The notes: generated by a model not told the origin, from the sequence alone. Counted from the first letter of the stretch, positions 45,149 through 56,852 are shown. The stretch: 64,000 bases of DNA from Chthoniobacter flavus (GCA_945861435.1 CAMAUX010000012.1:50018-114017); one strand, 5' to 3'. Program-made: numbers and translations.

Positions 45149-46162
45149 TCACCGCGCCACCCGTACCCTCCACACACCCTCCTCACCGTTGGGCGCGATA
45201 AAACCGCGCCCCAACTCCATGCCGTGCCTCCCGAGCACCGCCGCAAGGAGCCCGGGCGTGTAACGCAGGCTGAAAAAAAGCTCCACCACACCGCCCGCGT
45301 CCACCCGCAGCGGCACCCCTTCCACCACCAACTCACCACCGCGCTCCCACCGGCACCGCGCTCTCACCGCCGGCACCCCTCCCACCGCACCCAGCCCAAA
45401 CTCCACGGGTCCTGCCCATTCCCCACATCCCCAGTCCACCAACACCTGCCTCAACCACTCGCCCGTCTCCGCGTTTGCGTACTGCGGCAGGATCCGTTCG
45501 CAGGCCACTCGCACAGCCTCCGGCTCCCCCTCTTCACCGCACGCCACAGGCGCAAGATTCGCGCTCAAAAGCAGCACATCCCCGGGCCGGAGCACCGCTC
45601 TTATTAATCCAAAGAACTCCTCCGGCTCAAAATTCGGCGCCAACCCGAAGGCCGTGTAAACGCGCACGGTTCCCGGTTCTTCCGCGTCGAGCGCGTCCAC
45701 CACGGCCTGCAACGCCCGCAGATCCGCCACCACCGGCTGCACCCTCTCCGGTTCCACCAGCCCCGGCTCACCCGCAAACGCGGCCTCCGCAGATCCAATG
45801 GCGAGCTCCATGCTCGCATCCACGGGAGTGTAGCGCAGCTCGCATCCAGCCGCCTTCAACTGCCCAAGCACTATCGCCTCCTTCGCTCCGCCCCCCGCTC
45901 CAAGCCCCAAAACGTGCACCGCTCTGCCCACCAACTCTCCTCCTAACTCACGCGCGCAGTCCTGAAAAATCCTCCCAAAAGCAGCGTCTTCGAACAGCGG
46001 CGCGTGCTTGCGATGCACCTCCATCCAAAGCTGCGCCTGCCGCGTACTCACGTAATGCAGCATATGATCCACTCGCCCGGAAACCACCGACTCCCGCCGC
46101 AGCCTCCCCAGTGCCTCCGCCCTCAGCGATTCATGCACCCAGACGCACCGCAGCCCTTTCAC
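45149..46162 (-). CDS. EgtD-like (histidine-specific) SAM-dependent methyltransferase
   Basis: A 337-residue methyltransferase related to Methyltransf_33/EgtD. The start is a GTG at 46162 with GGGGAGG just upstream. A longer frame exists but overlaps the preceding gene, and the family begins here. The SAM site is AVHVLGLGAGGGAKEAIVLG at about 82-101, then YTPVDASMELA, VVADLRAL and TVRVYTAFGLAPNFEP (equivalent of the EgtD 'G-x-GNF' block). The C-terminal half has FFSLRYTPGLLAAVLGRHG. EgtD makes trimethylhistidine for ergothioneine; EgtB-type genes are absent, so the substrate is open. It lies 31 bases downstream of a divergent dihydropteroate-synthase-like gene. Confidence 0.78.
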   Translation of the reverse strand: MKGLRCVWVHESLRAEALGRLRRESVVSGRVDHMLHYVSTRQAQLWMEVHRKHAPLFEDAAFGRIFQDCARELGGELVGRAVHVLGLGAGGGAKEAIVLGQLKAAGCELRYTPVDASMELAIGSAEAAFAGEPGLVEPERVQPVVADLRALQAVVDALDAEEPGTVRVYTAFGLAPNFEPEEFFGLIRAVLRPGDVLLLSANLAPVACGEEGEPEAVRVACERILPQYANAETGEWLRQVLVDWGCGEWAGPVEFGLGAVGGVPAVRARCRWERGGELVVEGVPLRVDAGGVVELFFSLRYTPGLLAAVLGRHGMELGRGFIAPNGEEGVWRVRVAR

Positions 46163-46193
46163 TCCCACCTCCCCATACTCCAAGCCGCAGTCC

Positions 46194-47096
46194 TCAACTC
46201 TGCACCCCCACAGCTCCCATCGCCCCCAGCACCCCGCGCACCCTCGCCACTTCATGCGTTCGCAAAAGATCCGTTCGAGCCAGCAGCGCGAGCTGCGCAA
46301 AAAATGGCTCCGCACTCCGCACCTCCTCCTCGAAGAACTCAAAGGCATGCGGCAGCGCCTGGCACACGGGCCATCCCAGACGACGCAAACGAAACGCATT
46401 CAAAAACGTCTCCACCTGATACCGCACCCGCTGCGCACTATCCCCAAGATTGCGGTAATAAAAACCCATCCCGGGATCGACCCACATCCGGCTCACCCCG
46501 CACCGCGCCGCCAACTCCGTCTCCCGCGCAAAATACTCGTAAAGTACCGCCGTGTGATCCCCACCCAGCTTTAGATCCCCCGCCATCCGGGCATTGGGCG
46601 CATCCTGAATATAGCAGATAATCACGCCAGCCTCCCGCTCCGCCGCCAGTCGGTAAAATGGCTCCGTATCCCGCGCCGCCGTCAGGTTCACCACCGCGGC
46701 ACCCGCCTCCAGACAGGCCCGGCTCACCTCCAGATGATAACTCTCCACGGAAACCAACACCCCTGCCTCGCTTAACTCCCTCACCACAGGCAGCAGCCGC
46801 GCATTCTGCAGCGCCGCATCCACCCGCTCCGCGTTCAGCAGCGTCGACTCCGCCCCCACATCCACCAAAGCCGCCCCCTCCTCCGCAAGACGACGCCCGC
46901 GCCGCACCGCCGCCTCCACATTGAGAACCACACTCTCCCGGTACCACGAATCGGCCGACAGATTCACCACCCCCATCAGCGCACTCCGCGGCCACTGCGC
47001 AAACGCTCTTCCACGCAGTTCAAACGCCGCCACTTTCGCATCCAGCGCCTCCCCATGGGCGCCCACCAGCGAGGCAAGATATTGCAGGTCGAGCAT
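46194..47096 (-). CDS. Divergent dihydropteroate-synthase-like (pterin-binding) protein
   Basis: A 300-residue TIM-barrel protein of the DHPS/pterin-binding superfamily. Preserved: LMGVVNLSADSWY (41-52, for MGxxNxTPDSF), EEGAALVDVGAEST (near 72-85), VDPGMGFYY (206-214) and RTHEVARVRG near the end (for the R-x-H-D-V anchor). Altered: TPDSFSDGG is SADSWYRES, the substrate-site NDI is NLT, VDT is VES, and the SRKS Lys is replaced in QALPHAFEF. True folate synthesis is therefore unlikely. It starts a two-gene unit with an EgtD-like methyltransferase, so a pterin- or folate-like cofactor-binding partner is possible. Function unknown. Confidence 0.75.
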   Translation of the reverse strand: MLDLQYLASLVGAHGEALDAKVAAFELRGRAFAQWPRSALMGVVNLSADSWYRESVVLNVEAAVRRGRRLAEEGAALVDVGAESTLLNAERVDAALQNARLLPVVRELSEAGVLVSVESYHLEVSRACLEAGAAVVNLTAARDTEPFYRLAAEREAGVIICYIQDAPNARMAGDLKLGGDHTAVLYEYFARETELAARCGVSRMWVDPGMGFYYRNLGDSAQRVRYQVETFLNAFRLRRLGWPVCQALPHAFEFFEEEVRSAEPFFAQLALLARTDLLRTHEVARVRGVLGAMGAVGVQS

Positions 47097-47340
47097 CCCA
47101 GCACCGCTATCCGGAAAGCCTCCTCGGCGAAAGCAGAGAAACTGCTCCCCGCCATCGCGCCATCGGTCCCTTCACGCACACGTCCAGTCGACCTGTGCGT
47201 TCGGCCCCTTCATCGGGTGAGCCCACTCGGACGAACCTGCCTCCACCCAGACCGCACCCGAACCAAACCCGCCCCGACTCACCACACGCTCATCATTCCT
47301 CGCGTCCAACCTCCCTTCCCACCTCGGAAACAAGCGCCCA

Positions 47341-47348
47341 AGGAGGGG
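47341..47348 (+). promoter_or_regulatory. Strong Shine-Dalgarno site before the LESRIAPA gene
   Basis: AGGAGGGG followed six bases later by an ATG (47355). It is the best ribosome-binding site in the window and supports the longer start of the gene at 47355 over the more usual one at 47511. Confidence 0.6.
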
Positions 47349-47354
47349 CAAATT

Positions 47355-49457
47355 ATGTCGACCTCAGCCCCTCCATCCTCTCTATCTAACAGGGTCACTG
47401 GTTCGCAGTCGGCCTCCACGCGAAGGCAACCGCCTTGCAGCGTGCGCCCCCACCACTCACCTCACCGCGCCCCCTGCCCCCCCCACTCGAAACCACCACT
47501 CCACATCCCCATGCGCTCCCCCCATCACACACGCCCCACTCCGGTGGAACCCCTCGAATCCCGCATCGCCCCGGCCGCCATCTTCGTCAACTCGAAGACC
47601 GTCACCTACCCCGACCTCGACGGTGACACCGTCACCATCGCCGCAAACCTCCCCCTCTTCGAATCCACCCTTTCCAACCTCACCTTCACCCCAGACGGCA
47701 ACGGCCACGATCACCTCGACGCTCTCACCCTCGCTGGATTCTCCGGCAACTCAACAACCCTCACCCTCACCATCAAGGCCGCGCGCGGCCCTCTCGGAGA
47801 CGGCCTCGTCAACGTCGGCTACATCAACGCCTCAGGTCACGACCTCAGCGCCGTCACCGTTGTCGGCGATCTCGGCCAGATCGACGCCGGCGATTCCTCC
47901 CCCTCCACACCCGCCCTTCGAACCCTCACCGTCAATTCCCTCGGCCTCTTCGGCGCACAGTACGGCCCCTTAAACTCCGAGAATCGCGAGTGCAACTTCA
48001 TCGGCAGCCTCGGCTCAGTCAAAATCCTTCACGATCTCAAGGAAGCGTCCTTGGTCGTCACCTCCGGCGGCGCACCGAACGCAACCCCCGCATCCGCCAG
48101 CATCGCCTCCATCCTCATCGGCGGCTCCCTTGTCGGCTCCGACTCCAACAACACCGGAAAAATCTCCACCGAAGGTTCCATCGGCACCGTCCTCATCGGC
48201 GGTAGCATCCGCGGCGGCAACGGAAACAGCTCCGGCTCCATCGACGCCGGCACCACCCTCGGCAATGTCACCATCGCAGGCTCACTCCTCGGCAGCGACG
48301 GCTCAAAAACCGGACGCATCCGGAGCACCATGGCCATGGGCATCATCAAAATCGGCCAGAACATCGAGGGCGGCGACGGCTCCAAAAGCGGCACCGTCAG
48401 CTCCGATGTCTCCATCAAATCCGTCACCGTCGGCTGCTCCATCCTCGGCGGCGCGGGCGATGGCTCAGGCTCCATCAAGGCCATCCCCGCCGCAGACGCA
48501 ACACCGCAGCAACTCTCCACCACCTGCCTCGGCCCTGTCATCATCGGCGGCAGCGTCATCGGCGCCGACATCCCCTCCTCCAGCACCTCCTCCATCAACG
48601 GCACCGGCACCATCGAGGGCCGCGGTATCGCCAGCGTCCGCATCGCCGGCTCCCTCATCGCGGGAAAGAACAAAACCACCCCCTTCTCCCTCGCCACCAC
48701 AGGCTCCATCAGTTCTGCATCCGCCCTGCTCACCGACCTCCCGGACACCACATCCCTCTCCATCGGACTCAAAGTCACCATCGGCTCCTTCACCGCAAAA
48801 ATCCTCTCCATCGACTCCTCCTCCCAAATCACCCTCACCGACACCCCCACCGCCACCGCCTCCGGCACCACCGTCAGCTTCTCCTCCCCCACTCTGACCG
48901 ACAGCGGCATCATCCACTCCGACACTGCCCTCGGCCCTGTCACCATCCTCGGCGACCTCCGCGGCTCTTCCACCAACAAGGCCTCCATCACCGCACTCGG
49001 CTCCAGTCTCTCCACGCTCCCCGCCATCAAGAGCATCCTCATCAGCGGTTCCGCAAAGAACGCCTTCATCGGTGCTGGCCACACCTCCTCAGGCACCGGC
49101 CTCAACCCGGACGCCCAAATCGGCTCCGTCTCCGTCCTCCACGACTGGATCGCCTCCAGCATCGCCGCCGGAATCGCCCCCACCGACGCCTTCTTCGGCA
49201 ACAGCGACGACGCCTCCATCACCCCCTCCGCAGGCTTCACCAACAGCCCAACCATCGTCTCAAAAATTGCCTCCATCCTCATTGGCGGCCAGCTCATCGG
49301 CAGCGATGCCTTGGACGACAGCTTCGGCTTCGTCGCCGAATCCATCGGCTCCCTCAAAATCTCAGGCACCTCCGTCTTCACCCATTCAACCACAAGCAAG
49401 GCATCCCGCTCCTTCTCCTCAGCCACGGGCTTCGACGTCAGACTCAGGGAAATCTGA
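47355..49457 (+). CDS. Surface protein with LESRIAPA leader and beta-repeat body
   Basis: A 700-residue exported protein. Residues 53-73 contain MRSPHHTRP, then PVEPLESRIAPAAIFV, the conserved leader of many large surface proteins in Verrucomicrobiota. The body consists of glycine/serine repeats around a block like IASILIGGSLVGSDS, IGTVLIGGSIRGGNGNSSG and LGNVTIAGSLLGSDGSKTG, about eight imperfect copies of 35-45 residues. It is probably a beta-solenoid with bound-ion turns. The start at 47355 has an excellent ribosome-binding site but adds 52 Pro/Ser-rich residues; the start at 47511 is the usual one for such leaders. A hairpin (47417-47444) lies between the two. Cell-surface attachment is inferred. 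Confidence 0.8.
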   Translation: MSTSAPPSSLSNRVTGSQSASTRRQPPCSVRPHHSPHRAPCPPHSKPPLHIPMRSPHHTRPTPVEPLESRIAPAAIFVNSKTVTYPDLDGDTVTIAANLPLFESTLSNLTFTPDGNGHDHLDALTLAGFSGNSTTLTLTIKAARGPLGDGLVNVGYINASGHDLSAVTVVGDLGQIDAGDSSPSTPALRTLTVNSLGLFGAQYGPLNSENRECNFIGSLGSVKILHDLKEASLVVTSGGAPNATPASASIASILIGGSLVGSDSNNTGKISTEGSIGTVLIGGSIRGGNGNSSGSIDAGTTLGNVTIAGSLLGSDGSKTGRIRSTMAMGIIKIGQNIEGGDGSKSGTVSSDVSIKSVTVGCSILGGAGDGSGSIKAIPAADATPQQLSTTCLGPVIIGGSVIGADIPSSSTSSINGTGTIEGRGIASVRIAGSLIAGKNKTTPFSLATTGSISSASALLTDLPDTTSLSIGLKVTIGSFTAKILSIDSSSQITLTDTPTATASGTTVSFSSPTLTDSGIIHSDTALGPVTILGDLRGSSTNKASITALGSSLSTLPAIKSILISGSAKNAFIGAGHTSSGTGLNPDAQIGSVSVLHDWIASSIAAGIAPTDAFFGNSDDASITPSAGFTNSPTIVSKIASILIGGQLIGSDALDDSFGFVAESIGSLKISGTSVFTHSTTSKASRSFSSATGFDVRLREI

Positions 49458-52015
<2,558 letters not shown>

Positions 52016-52510
52016 GGCGCCCCACCGCATTATTGATCCTCGTATATCAGAGCGATGTTCGACAGGGACTCATCACCCGATACAGCCGGGTACCTCCATG
52101 GCGCGGGCCTCATTCGGTACACTTCTCCTCTCATCTCAACGCTACCAAACGCAGGTCCAAGGGGAGCATCCACGGCCTGATGTTCGGCGCACCAACAGAC
52201 TGGTGTCTGCGAAATCCCGGAGCCCAGTCACTGCACTTCCTCCACATCAGCAAACCGCGCGCGCATCTTGAATCTGCTTACTCTTGAAGCGAGTCAGCGA
52301 AGGCTTTGATGCGAAGCCAACGACCGGCATCCTCTCAGCGCCGCTACTCTAATTCAGCCGCTCTGCTCCCCCCTTCTCTCTTTGTCCGCCTTTGTGCCTT
52401 CGTGCCTTTGTGTGAGAAACCTCTCCCCTCCACCCGCCCTGCGCACCGCCTTCCACCGTTCCTGCACGGCGCTGTTGCGCCGATGCAAGCGCGCTCCGAG
52501 GGAAACGCAG
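52016..52510. other. Intergenic region between icd and rnpB
   Basis: About 495 bases without an assignable gene. On the minus strand at about 52188-52240 the frame LRDFADTSLLVRR resembles the start of a PIN-domain toxin but stops soon after. An octamer repeat lies at 52388-52411. Confidence 0.45.
52388..52411. repeat. Tandem repeat, 8-bp unit
   Basis: GCCTTTGT, GCCTTCGT, GCCTTTGT in succession. On the minus strand it reads ACAAAGGC repeats, a motif seen between genes in many bacterial genomes. Confidence 0.85.
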
Positions 52511-52544
52511 GCCGGGGGCGTCCCCTTTCGGAAACGCCCCCGGG
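52511..52544 (-). terminator. GC-rich hairpin at the 3' end of rnpB
   Basis: On the minus strand CCGGGGGCGT pairs with ACGCCCCCGG around a TTCC-rich loop, starting directly after the mature rnpB end. There is no long T-run, so termination or 3' processing could both be its role. Confidence 0.55.
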
Positions 52545-52985
52545 ATCCACTGCGGTAAGCCGAATTCTGTTCCTCCATCCGCCCGATGGATTCGACGATC
52601 ATTTCTCTCAGAAACCACACCGGCGAACCGATCTGATTCCAGCCCCGCCTCACGGCAGGGGGCGACTATTACCCGGAAGCCACTGCCACGCGCCGAAACG
52701 CGCACCAGTCGGGTCCGGCAACCCAAGCTCCCTGTTCTGTCTTGCTCCGCATGGGGTTTTTCCTGCCCCGCCCCTCGCGGAACGGGCGGTGGGCTCTTAC
52801 CCCGCCTTTTCACCCTTGCCTCCCCCCTCGCGGAGGGCGGCGGTCTGTTCTCTGTGACACTTTCCGTCCCGCACGGCTTTCACCGCACGAGCCCGTGTGT
52901 TCTCCACGGCATGCTGCCGGAAGGAGTTCGGACTTTCCTCCAAGCCAAGTCTTCCAACCCAGCCCGGCGATCATCTGCAGCGGAC
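52545..52985 (-). ncRNA. rnpB: RNase P RNA, bacterial class A
   Basis: About 441 nt of the catalytic RNA of RNase P, which removes 5' leaders from tRNA precursors. The universal core is unmistakable on the minus strand: GGAGGAAAGTCCGAACTCC near the 5' end (P4/CR I), AGGGTGAAAAGGCGGGG then TAAGAGCCCACCG, and CAGAATTCGGCTTACC near the 3' end. Helix P1 closes the molecule: GTCCGCTGC at the 5' end pairs with GCAGTGGAT at the 3' end, which sets the given limits to within a few bases. Upstream is the methyltransferase gene at 53082, divergent, so the promoter lies in the 96-base gap. Confidence 0.95.
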
Positions 52986-53081
52986 TAAGTCACCCTCGTC
53001 CACACTCACTTCCCACGCAAGGTGAGAATTTCCCGCTCGCTTCCCCTCCCTCTCTCACCACACCTACTCCACGCCATCCCC

Positions 53082-54266
53082 ATGCCCCAACGCGCCTCCG
53101 CCTTCCTCCAAAAACTACGCTCCACACTCGACGACCGCTCCCTCGTCAAAGCCACCCTCAGCGACCCCGCTCACGGCGATACCCGCAACGTCTACCTGCG
53201 CCGCGTCCAACTGCGCGAAGGCGAACGCCTCTCCTTCCTCCACCGCCTCCCCACACGCGACATCACAAAAAACCTCCCCCCCGACGAAGGCCTCGCCCAA
53301 GTCGCCCTCCTTCTCGAAAGCCAGTTCCAACGCGCCCACCTCTTCACCACCACCGGCGATTTCCTCTGGCTCCATTCCCGCCCCGAAAAACTCAAGGCCA
53401 GCCGCCCCACTTTCCACGTCCCACCCCCGCCCGATCACGACCGCACCACGCAGCATCCCGTGAACCCCGGAGCCCCTTATTTACAGGCCCTCCGCATCAC
53501 CAATGCCAGCGGCGAGCCGCGCCCCGCCATGGCCGACAAGCTGCGCCAGATCCAGCGCTTCGTCGAATTGCTCGGCCACCTTGTCGACGACAGCCCGCTC
53601 GCTTCCGCTGGCACCGTGCGCCTTCTGGACGCCGGTTCCGGCCGCGGTTCCCTCACCTTCGCCGCGTGCGACTTCTTCCAAAAGCGCGGCATCCAGGTGA
53701 CCGCCACCGGGATTGAACAACGCGCGGAGCTCGTGGAGTTCACCAATCAGGCGGCACAATCCTGCGGTTTCCAAGGCCTCACCTTCACACAGGGCCGCAT
53801 CGAGGATGCCCCCGCGCAACCCGGCAGCCTCGACGTCCTCATGGCATTGCACGCCTGCGACACCGCCACCGACGACGCCCTCTTCCACGCAATCACCGCG
53901 GGCGCCACGCTCATTGTCGCCGCCCCGTGCTGCCATCAGGAAGTGCGCCGCCAGCTCCACATCCCCGCGCTTCTCGACCCCGTCTGCAAACACGGCATCC
54001 TCCTCGAACGCCAGGCCGAGACCCTCACCGACGCCCTGCGCGCGCTTCTTCTGGAAATCCACGGATACAAGGCGAGCGTGTTCGAATTCATCTCGCCGGA
54101 ACACACAGCCAAAAACCTCATGATCGCCGCCGTCAAACGCACCCACCCCACCGACCCCGCCCCGCTGCGCGCCCAGCTCGCCGCACTGCGCTCCTTTTAC
54201 GGACTCACCCAGCAGCGCCTCGCCCAGCGCCTCGGCGAATTCGCCACGGAAAATCCCGCATCATGA
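53082..54266 (+). CDS. SAM-dependent methyltransferase (Methyltransf_32-like)
   Basis: A 394-residue protein. The ATG at 53082 gives MPQRASAFLQKLRSTLDD; an earlier in-frame ATG lies within the gap to rnpB. An N-terminal domain of about 150 residues (YLRRVQLREGERLSFLHRL) precedes the SAM-binding fold: DKLRQIQRFVELLGHLV, then LLDAGSGRGSLTFAACDFF near residue 183, GIEQRAELVEF, LMALHACDTATDDAL and APCCHQEVRRQL. The last two blocks match the Methyltransf_32 (GSTCD/METTL25-like) group, whose substrates may be RNA. Its stop overlaps the start of an Rsm22-like gene by four bases. Confidence 0.87.
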   Translation: MPQRASAFLQKLRSTLDDRSLVKATLSDPAHGDTRNVYLRRVQLREGERLSFLHRLPTRDITKNLPPDEGLAQVALLLESQFQRAHLFTTTGDFLWLHSRPEKLKASRPTFHVPPPPDHDRTTQHPVNPGAPYLQALRITNASGEPRPAMADKLRQIQRFVELLGHLVDDSPLASAGTVRLLDAGSGRGSLTFAACDFFQKRGIQVTATGIEQRAELVEFTNQAAQSCGFQGLTFTQGRIEDAPAQPGSLDVLMALHACDTATDDALFHAITAGATLIVAAPCCHQEVRRQLHIPALLDPVCKHGILLERQAETLTDALRALLLEIHGYKASVFEFISPEHTAKNLMIAAVKRTHPTDPAPLRAQLAALRSFYGLTQQRLAQRLGEFATENPAS

Positions 54267-55243
54267 GCACCATGCTCGGCAAAGCCGACCTCGCCCTCCT
54301 GGATCGCATGCGCAAGGGCTTCCTCGAAGGCACCGCAGGAAACGCCGACTACTGGACCACCCCGCGCGCCCTCGAACTCTACGACCTCTTCTTCGCCCAG
54401 CGCATCGGCTGGAAATGGGACGCCGTCCTCCGCGAACTCCACCTCCGCCAATGGGCCCCGCCCCTCACGCGCGTCGTCGACTGGGGGTGCGGCACCGGCA
54501 TCGCCGGACGCAGCGTCCTCTCCGCATTCCCCACCCTGCGCAGCATCGCCCTCATCGACCGCTCCCCGGCAGCCCTCGCCTTTGCGGCACAACGGCTTCG
54601 GGAAAAATTCCCCGACATCGCGCTAACGACTGACATCACGCCCGATTCCTCCACGCTGCTTGTGGTCAGCCACGTTCTCAACGAACTCCCCCCCCGCGCC
54701 CTGCAGGAACTCCTCGCCCTTTTCCCAAAAGCCGGCGCCGTCCTCTGGGTCGAAAGCGGTGCTCGCGCGGAGAGCCGGCGTCTGAGCGAACTGCGCGCAC
54801 AGCTCATGGAGCAGGGCCTCAGCATCGTCGCCCCCTGCCCCCACCAAGGCGCGTGTGGAATGCTGCAGACCGAAAACGAGCACCACTGGTGTCATCACTT
54901 CACCGCCGCCCCGTCCCACGCCCATCAGGACCCCGCATGGTCCCAGTTCAGCCGCCAACTCGGCATCGACCTGCGCTCCCTTCCCTACAGCTTCCTCGTC
55001 CTCCAACCCACCCCCGCCCAACCTCTCCCCGCCGGCGTCTCCCGAGTCATCGGCTACCCGCGTTCCCTCAAGGGACACGACAAGGTGCTCGCCTGCCGTG
55101 AAGAGAACCTCGCCGAACTCACCCTCCAAAAACGCGACGCCCCGGACCTCCTCCGCCACATCCACCGCACCGACGACGCCCGGCTCTACCAGTGGGAAAC
55201 CCAAGGCACAAAGATCACCAGCGGCCGCCCCCTCCACGACTAA
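54263..55243 (+). CDS. Rsm22/METTL17-like putative methyltransferase with Fe-S motif
   Basis: A 326-residue protein of the small ribosomal subunit Rsm22 family. The ATG overlaps the preceding stop (ATGA). The SAM-binding region begins TRVVDWGCGTGIAG and ALIDRSPAALAFA, then VVSHVLNELPP. The family's Cys-rich block is present: APCPHQGACGM and later HHWCHHFTAAP. In mitochondrial METTL17 these residues hold an Fe-S cluster needed for ribosome assembly. RSLPYSFLVLQ and GVSRVIGYPRSLKGHDKV complete the match. A role in small-subunit assembly or rRNA modification is likely. Whether it is catalytically active is unknown. Confidence 0.9.
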   Translation: MSTMLGKADLALLDRMRKGFLEGTAGNADYWTTPRALELYDLFFAQRIGWKWDAVLRELHLRQWAPPLTRVVDWGCGTGIAGRSVLSAFPTLRSIALIDRSPAALAFAAQRLREKFPDIALTTDITPDSSTLLVVSHVLNELPPRALQELLALFPKAGAVLWVESGARAESRRLSELRAQLMEQGLSIVAPCPHQGACGMLQTENEHHWCHHFTAAPSHAHQDPAWSQFSRQLGIDLRSLPYSFLVLQPTPAQPLPAGVSRVIGYPRSLKGHDKVLACREENLAELTLQKRDAPDLLRHIHRTDDARLYQWETQGTKITSGRPLHD

Positions 55244-55300
55244 GCCCCCCTTCCATGCCGCCCATGGAGTCCGTGCAGTCCATGGACTCCTTCCCCCCCC

Positions 55301-56632
55301 TTAGCGCCTCGGAAACTCCGCCCCCACCTCGCCCCGCATCAACCGCCCTCCCATCCCGCACAGCCACAGATAAAAATCCGACGCGAGCCCCTCATAGGTG
55401 AGAAAGCGCGACTGCCCTCCCACAGGCGGCTCATTCGTACACTTGAACACCGCAGTCCCCTCGTCCACCTCGTCAAACATCGCCACGAACAACGCCCGCG
55501 CCCCGGCCTTCTTCACCGCCGCCATCTGACTCCACAAAAACTCTCCGCGCAGCCGTGGCACCTGATCGGACGGCCCTCCGTACATATTCGCCCAACTAAA
55601 GCCCGGATACACCACCGGCAGATAATCCACGCCGCGCGCCCTGCACCAAGCCACGTCCGGCTCCAGCACCTTCTCCCCATGAGACTGCGCCCCGGCCGGT
55701 GTCCCGTAGCGGCCGATCGTCCACGGGCTCACCACCTCCACCCCCGCGAGCACCTCGTGGAGTGTCGCATCACTTGCCGCATCGCGGTCCAGCGTGCGCC
55801 ATCCATCCGGCACCCCGAGCATCACGCTGCAACCCGCCGCATGCAGCGCCTCCACCAGAGCGCGACACTCCGCGAGGGAATACGCGCGTCCATCCCCGAA
55901 CCCCACGCCCCACACGGCCACCAGCGGACGTCCCCGGTGTTTCAAATACGCCGGATCCATCTCGGGCATTAGCCGACGCTGCAACGCCAGCCAATCCTCC
56001 GCCACCTCCGCCACACCGCCCGCGCGCACCCCGGTGAGATCGTACATCACCGCATACGCACGCCCGTGCTTGCGGGCCCCCTCCCGACAATGCGCCAGCA
56101 CCCTTGTGCGTTCCTCGAGCACCACCGCGTCGCGCAAGCCCTCCGCAAAGCGCTGCACAAACGCCCCGTCGATCCCGGCCTCACGCATCCACTGGAAATG
56201 ACGCGCCACCGTCTGCGGCACCTGCGAACTGAACACCTCCGCCGTGCGCCCATCGGCATGAAGAAACCCCGTGGCAAAACGTTCCCCGGGCCCGAGCTCC
56301 GTCATATCCGGCCACAAATCCACCTTCGCATTGCCGTCCACCATCGCCCCCCGCCCCTTGGTCCAGTGAATCCACGGCCGCCGCGCCCCATCTCCTTCCG
56401 TAGTGAACCATCCCTGGTACCCGCACCACACGCCGCCTTCGAGCGTCATCGCCCCATTCGCCCCATTCGCCCCGGTCCTCCCTGCCCATGGCTCCTTTGA
56501 AACCGGGAGCTCTTTCTCCACCACTGCACGCAACCCCTCAGGCAACGCGGCCTCCACAGAAGCACAAAGAAGCACCGCTGCAACCACAGCCAGAAAACAA
56601 AGAACCTCCCTCATCCATTTCGCAGAAACCAT
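55301..56632 (-). CDS. Secreted glycoside hydrolase family 71/99-like protein
   Basis: A 443-residue exported protein. The given ATG yields MVSAKWMREVLCFLAVVAA; the ATG six codons later is equally possible, and both start the same signal peptide (cleaved near SVEA). The body matches GH71/99-like domains: GYQGWFTTEGDGARRPWIHW, HFQWMREAGIDGAFVQRF, YAVMYDLTGV, PLVAVWGVGFGDG, LPVVYPGFSWANMYGG and ARALFVAMFDEVDEGTAVFK. Family 99 enzymes act on alpha-mannosides, and several conserved Asp/Glu are present. The substrate is not determinable. Monocistronic, convergent with the Rsm22-like gene. Confidence 0.85.
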   Translation of the reverse strand: MVSAKWMREVLCFLAVVAAVLLCASVEAALPEGLRAVVEKELPVSKEPWAGRTGANGANGAMTLEGGVWCGYQGWFTTEGDGARRPWIHWTKGRGAMVDGNAKVDLWPDMTELGPGERFATGFLHADGRTAEVFSSQVPQTVARHFQWMREAGIDGAFVQRFAEGLRDAVVLEERTRVLAHCREGARKHGRAYAVMYDLTGVRAGGVAEVAEDWLALQRRLMPEMDPAYLKHRGRPLVAVWGVGFGDGRAYSLAECRALVEALHAAGCSVMLGVPDGWRTLDRDAASDATLHEVLAGVEVVSPWTIGRYGTPAGAQSHGEKVLEPDVAWCRARGVDYLPVVYPGFSWANMYGGPSDQVPRLRGEFLWSQMAAVKKAGARALFVAMFDEVDEGTAVFKCTNEPPVGGQSRFLTYEGLASDFYLWLCGMGGRLMRGEVGAEFPRR

Positions 56633-56852
56633 GGGCGACGAATAAATGGCAACGGCATCGAATCGAAAGCAGGAAAGCCAACCCCGACCACAGGCCCCCT
56701 CCACCAGCAGCCCCAATTACTCAACCCCCTCCCGAGACGAATATACGCCCCGCTTTCACCAATGCGCCACGCCCGCTTCCCCGAGCATCATCCGCAGACC
56801 GCAGCCCACCCGCGAGCGACCAACCCTGCCGCATCACCGTCATCCGTAGCGC

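Noticed and set aside
47375..47470. Possible riboswitch (c-di-GMP or similar) before the LESRIAPA gene
   Set aside because: There is one stable hairpin, but the conserved GEMM, cobalamin and glycine core sequences are not present.
55259..55290. Inverted repeat GGAGTCC / GGACTCC between convergent genes as a terminator
   Set aside because: The arms are 7 bp with an 11-base spacer, and neither side has a T-run. Function is doubtful.
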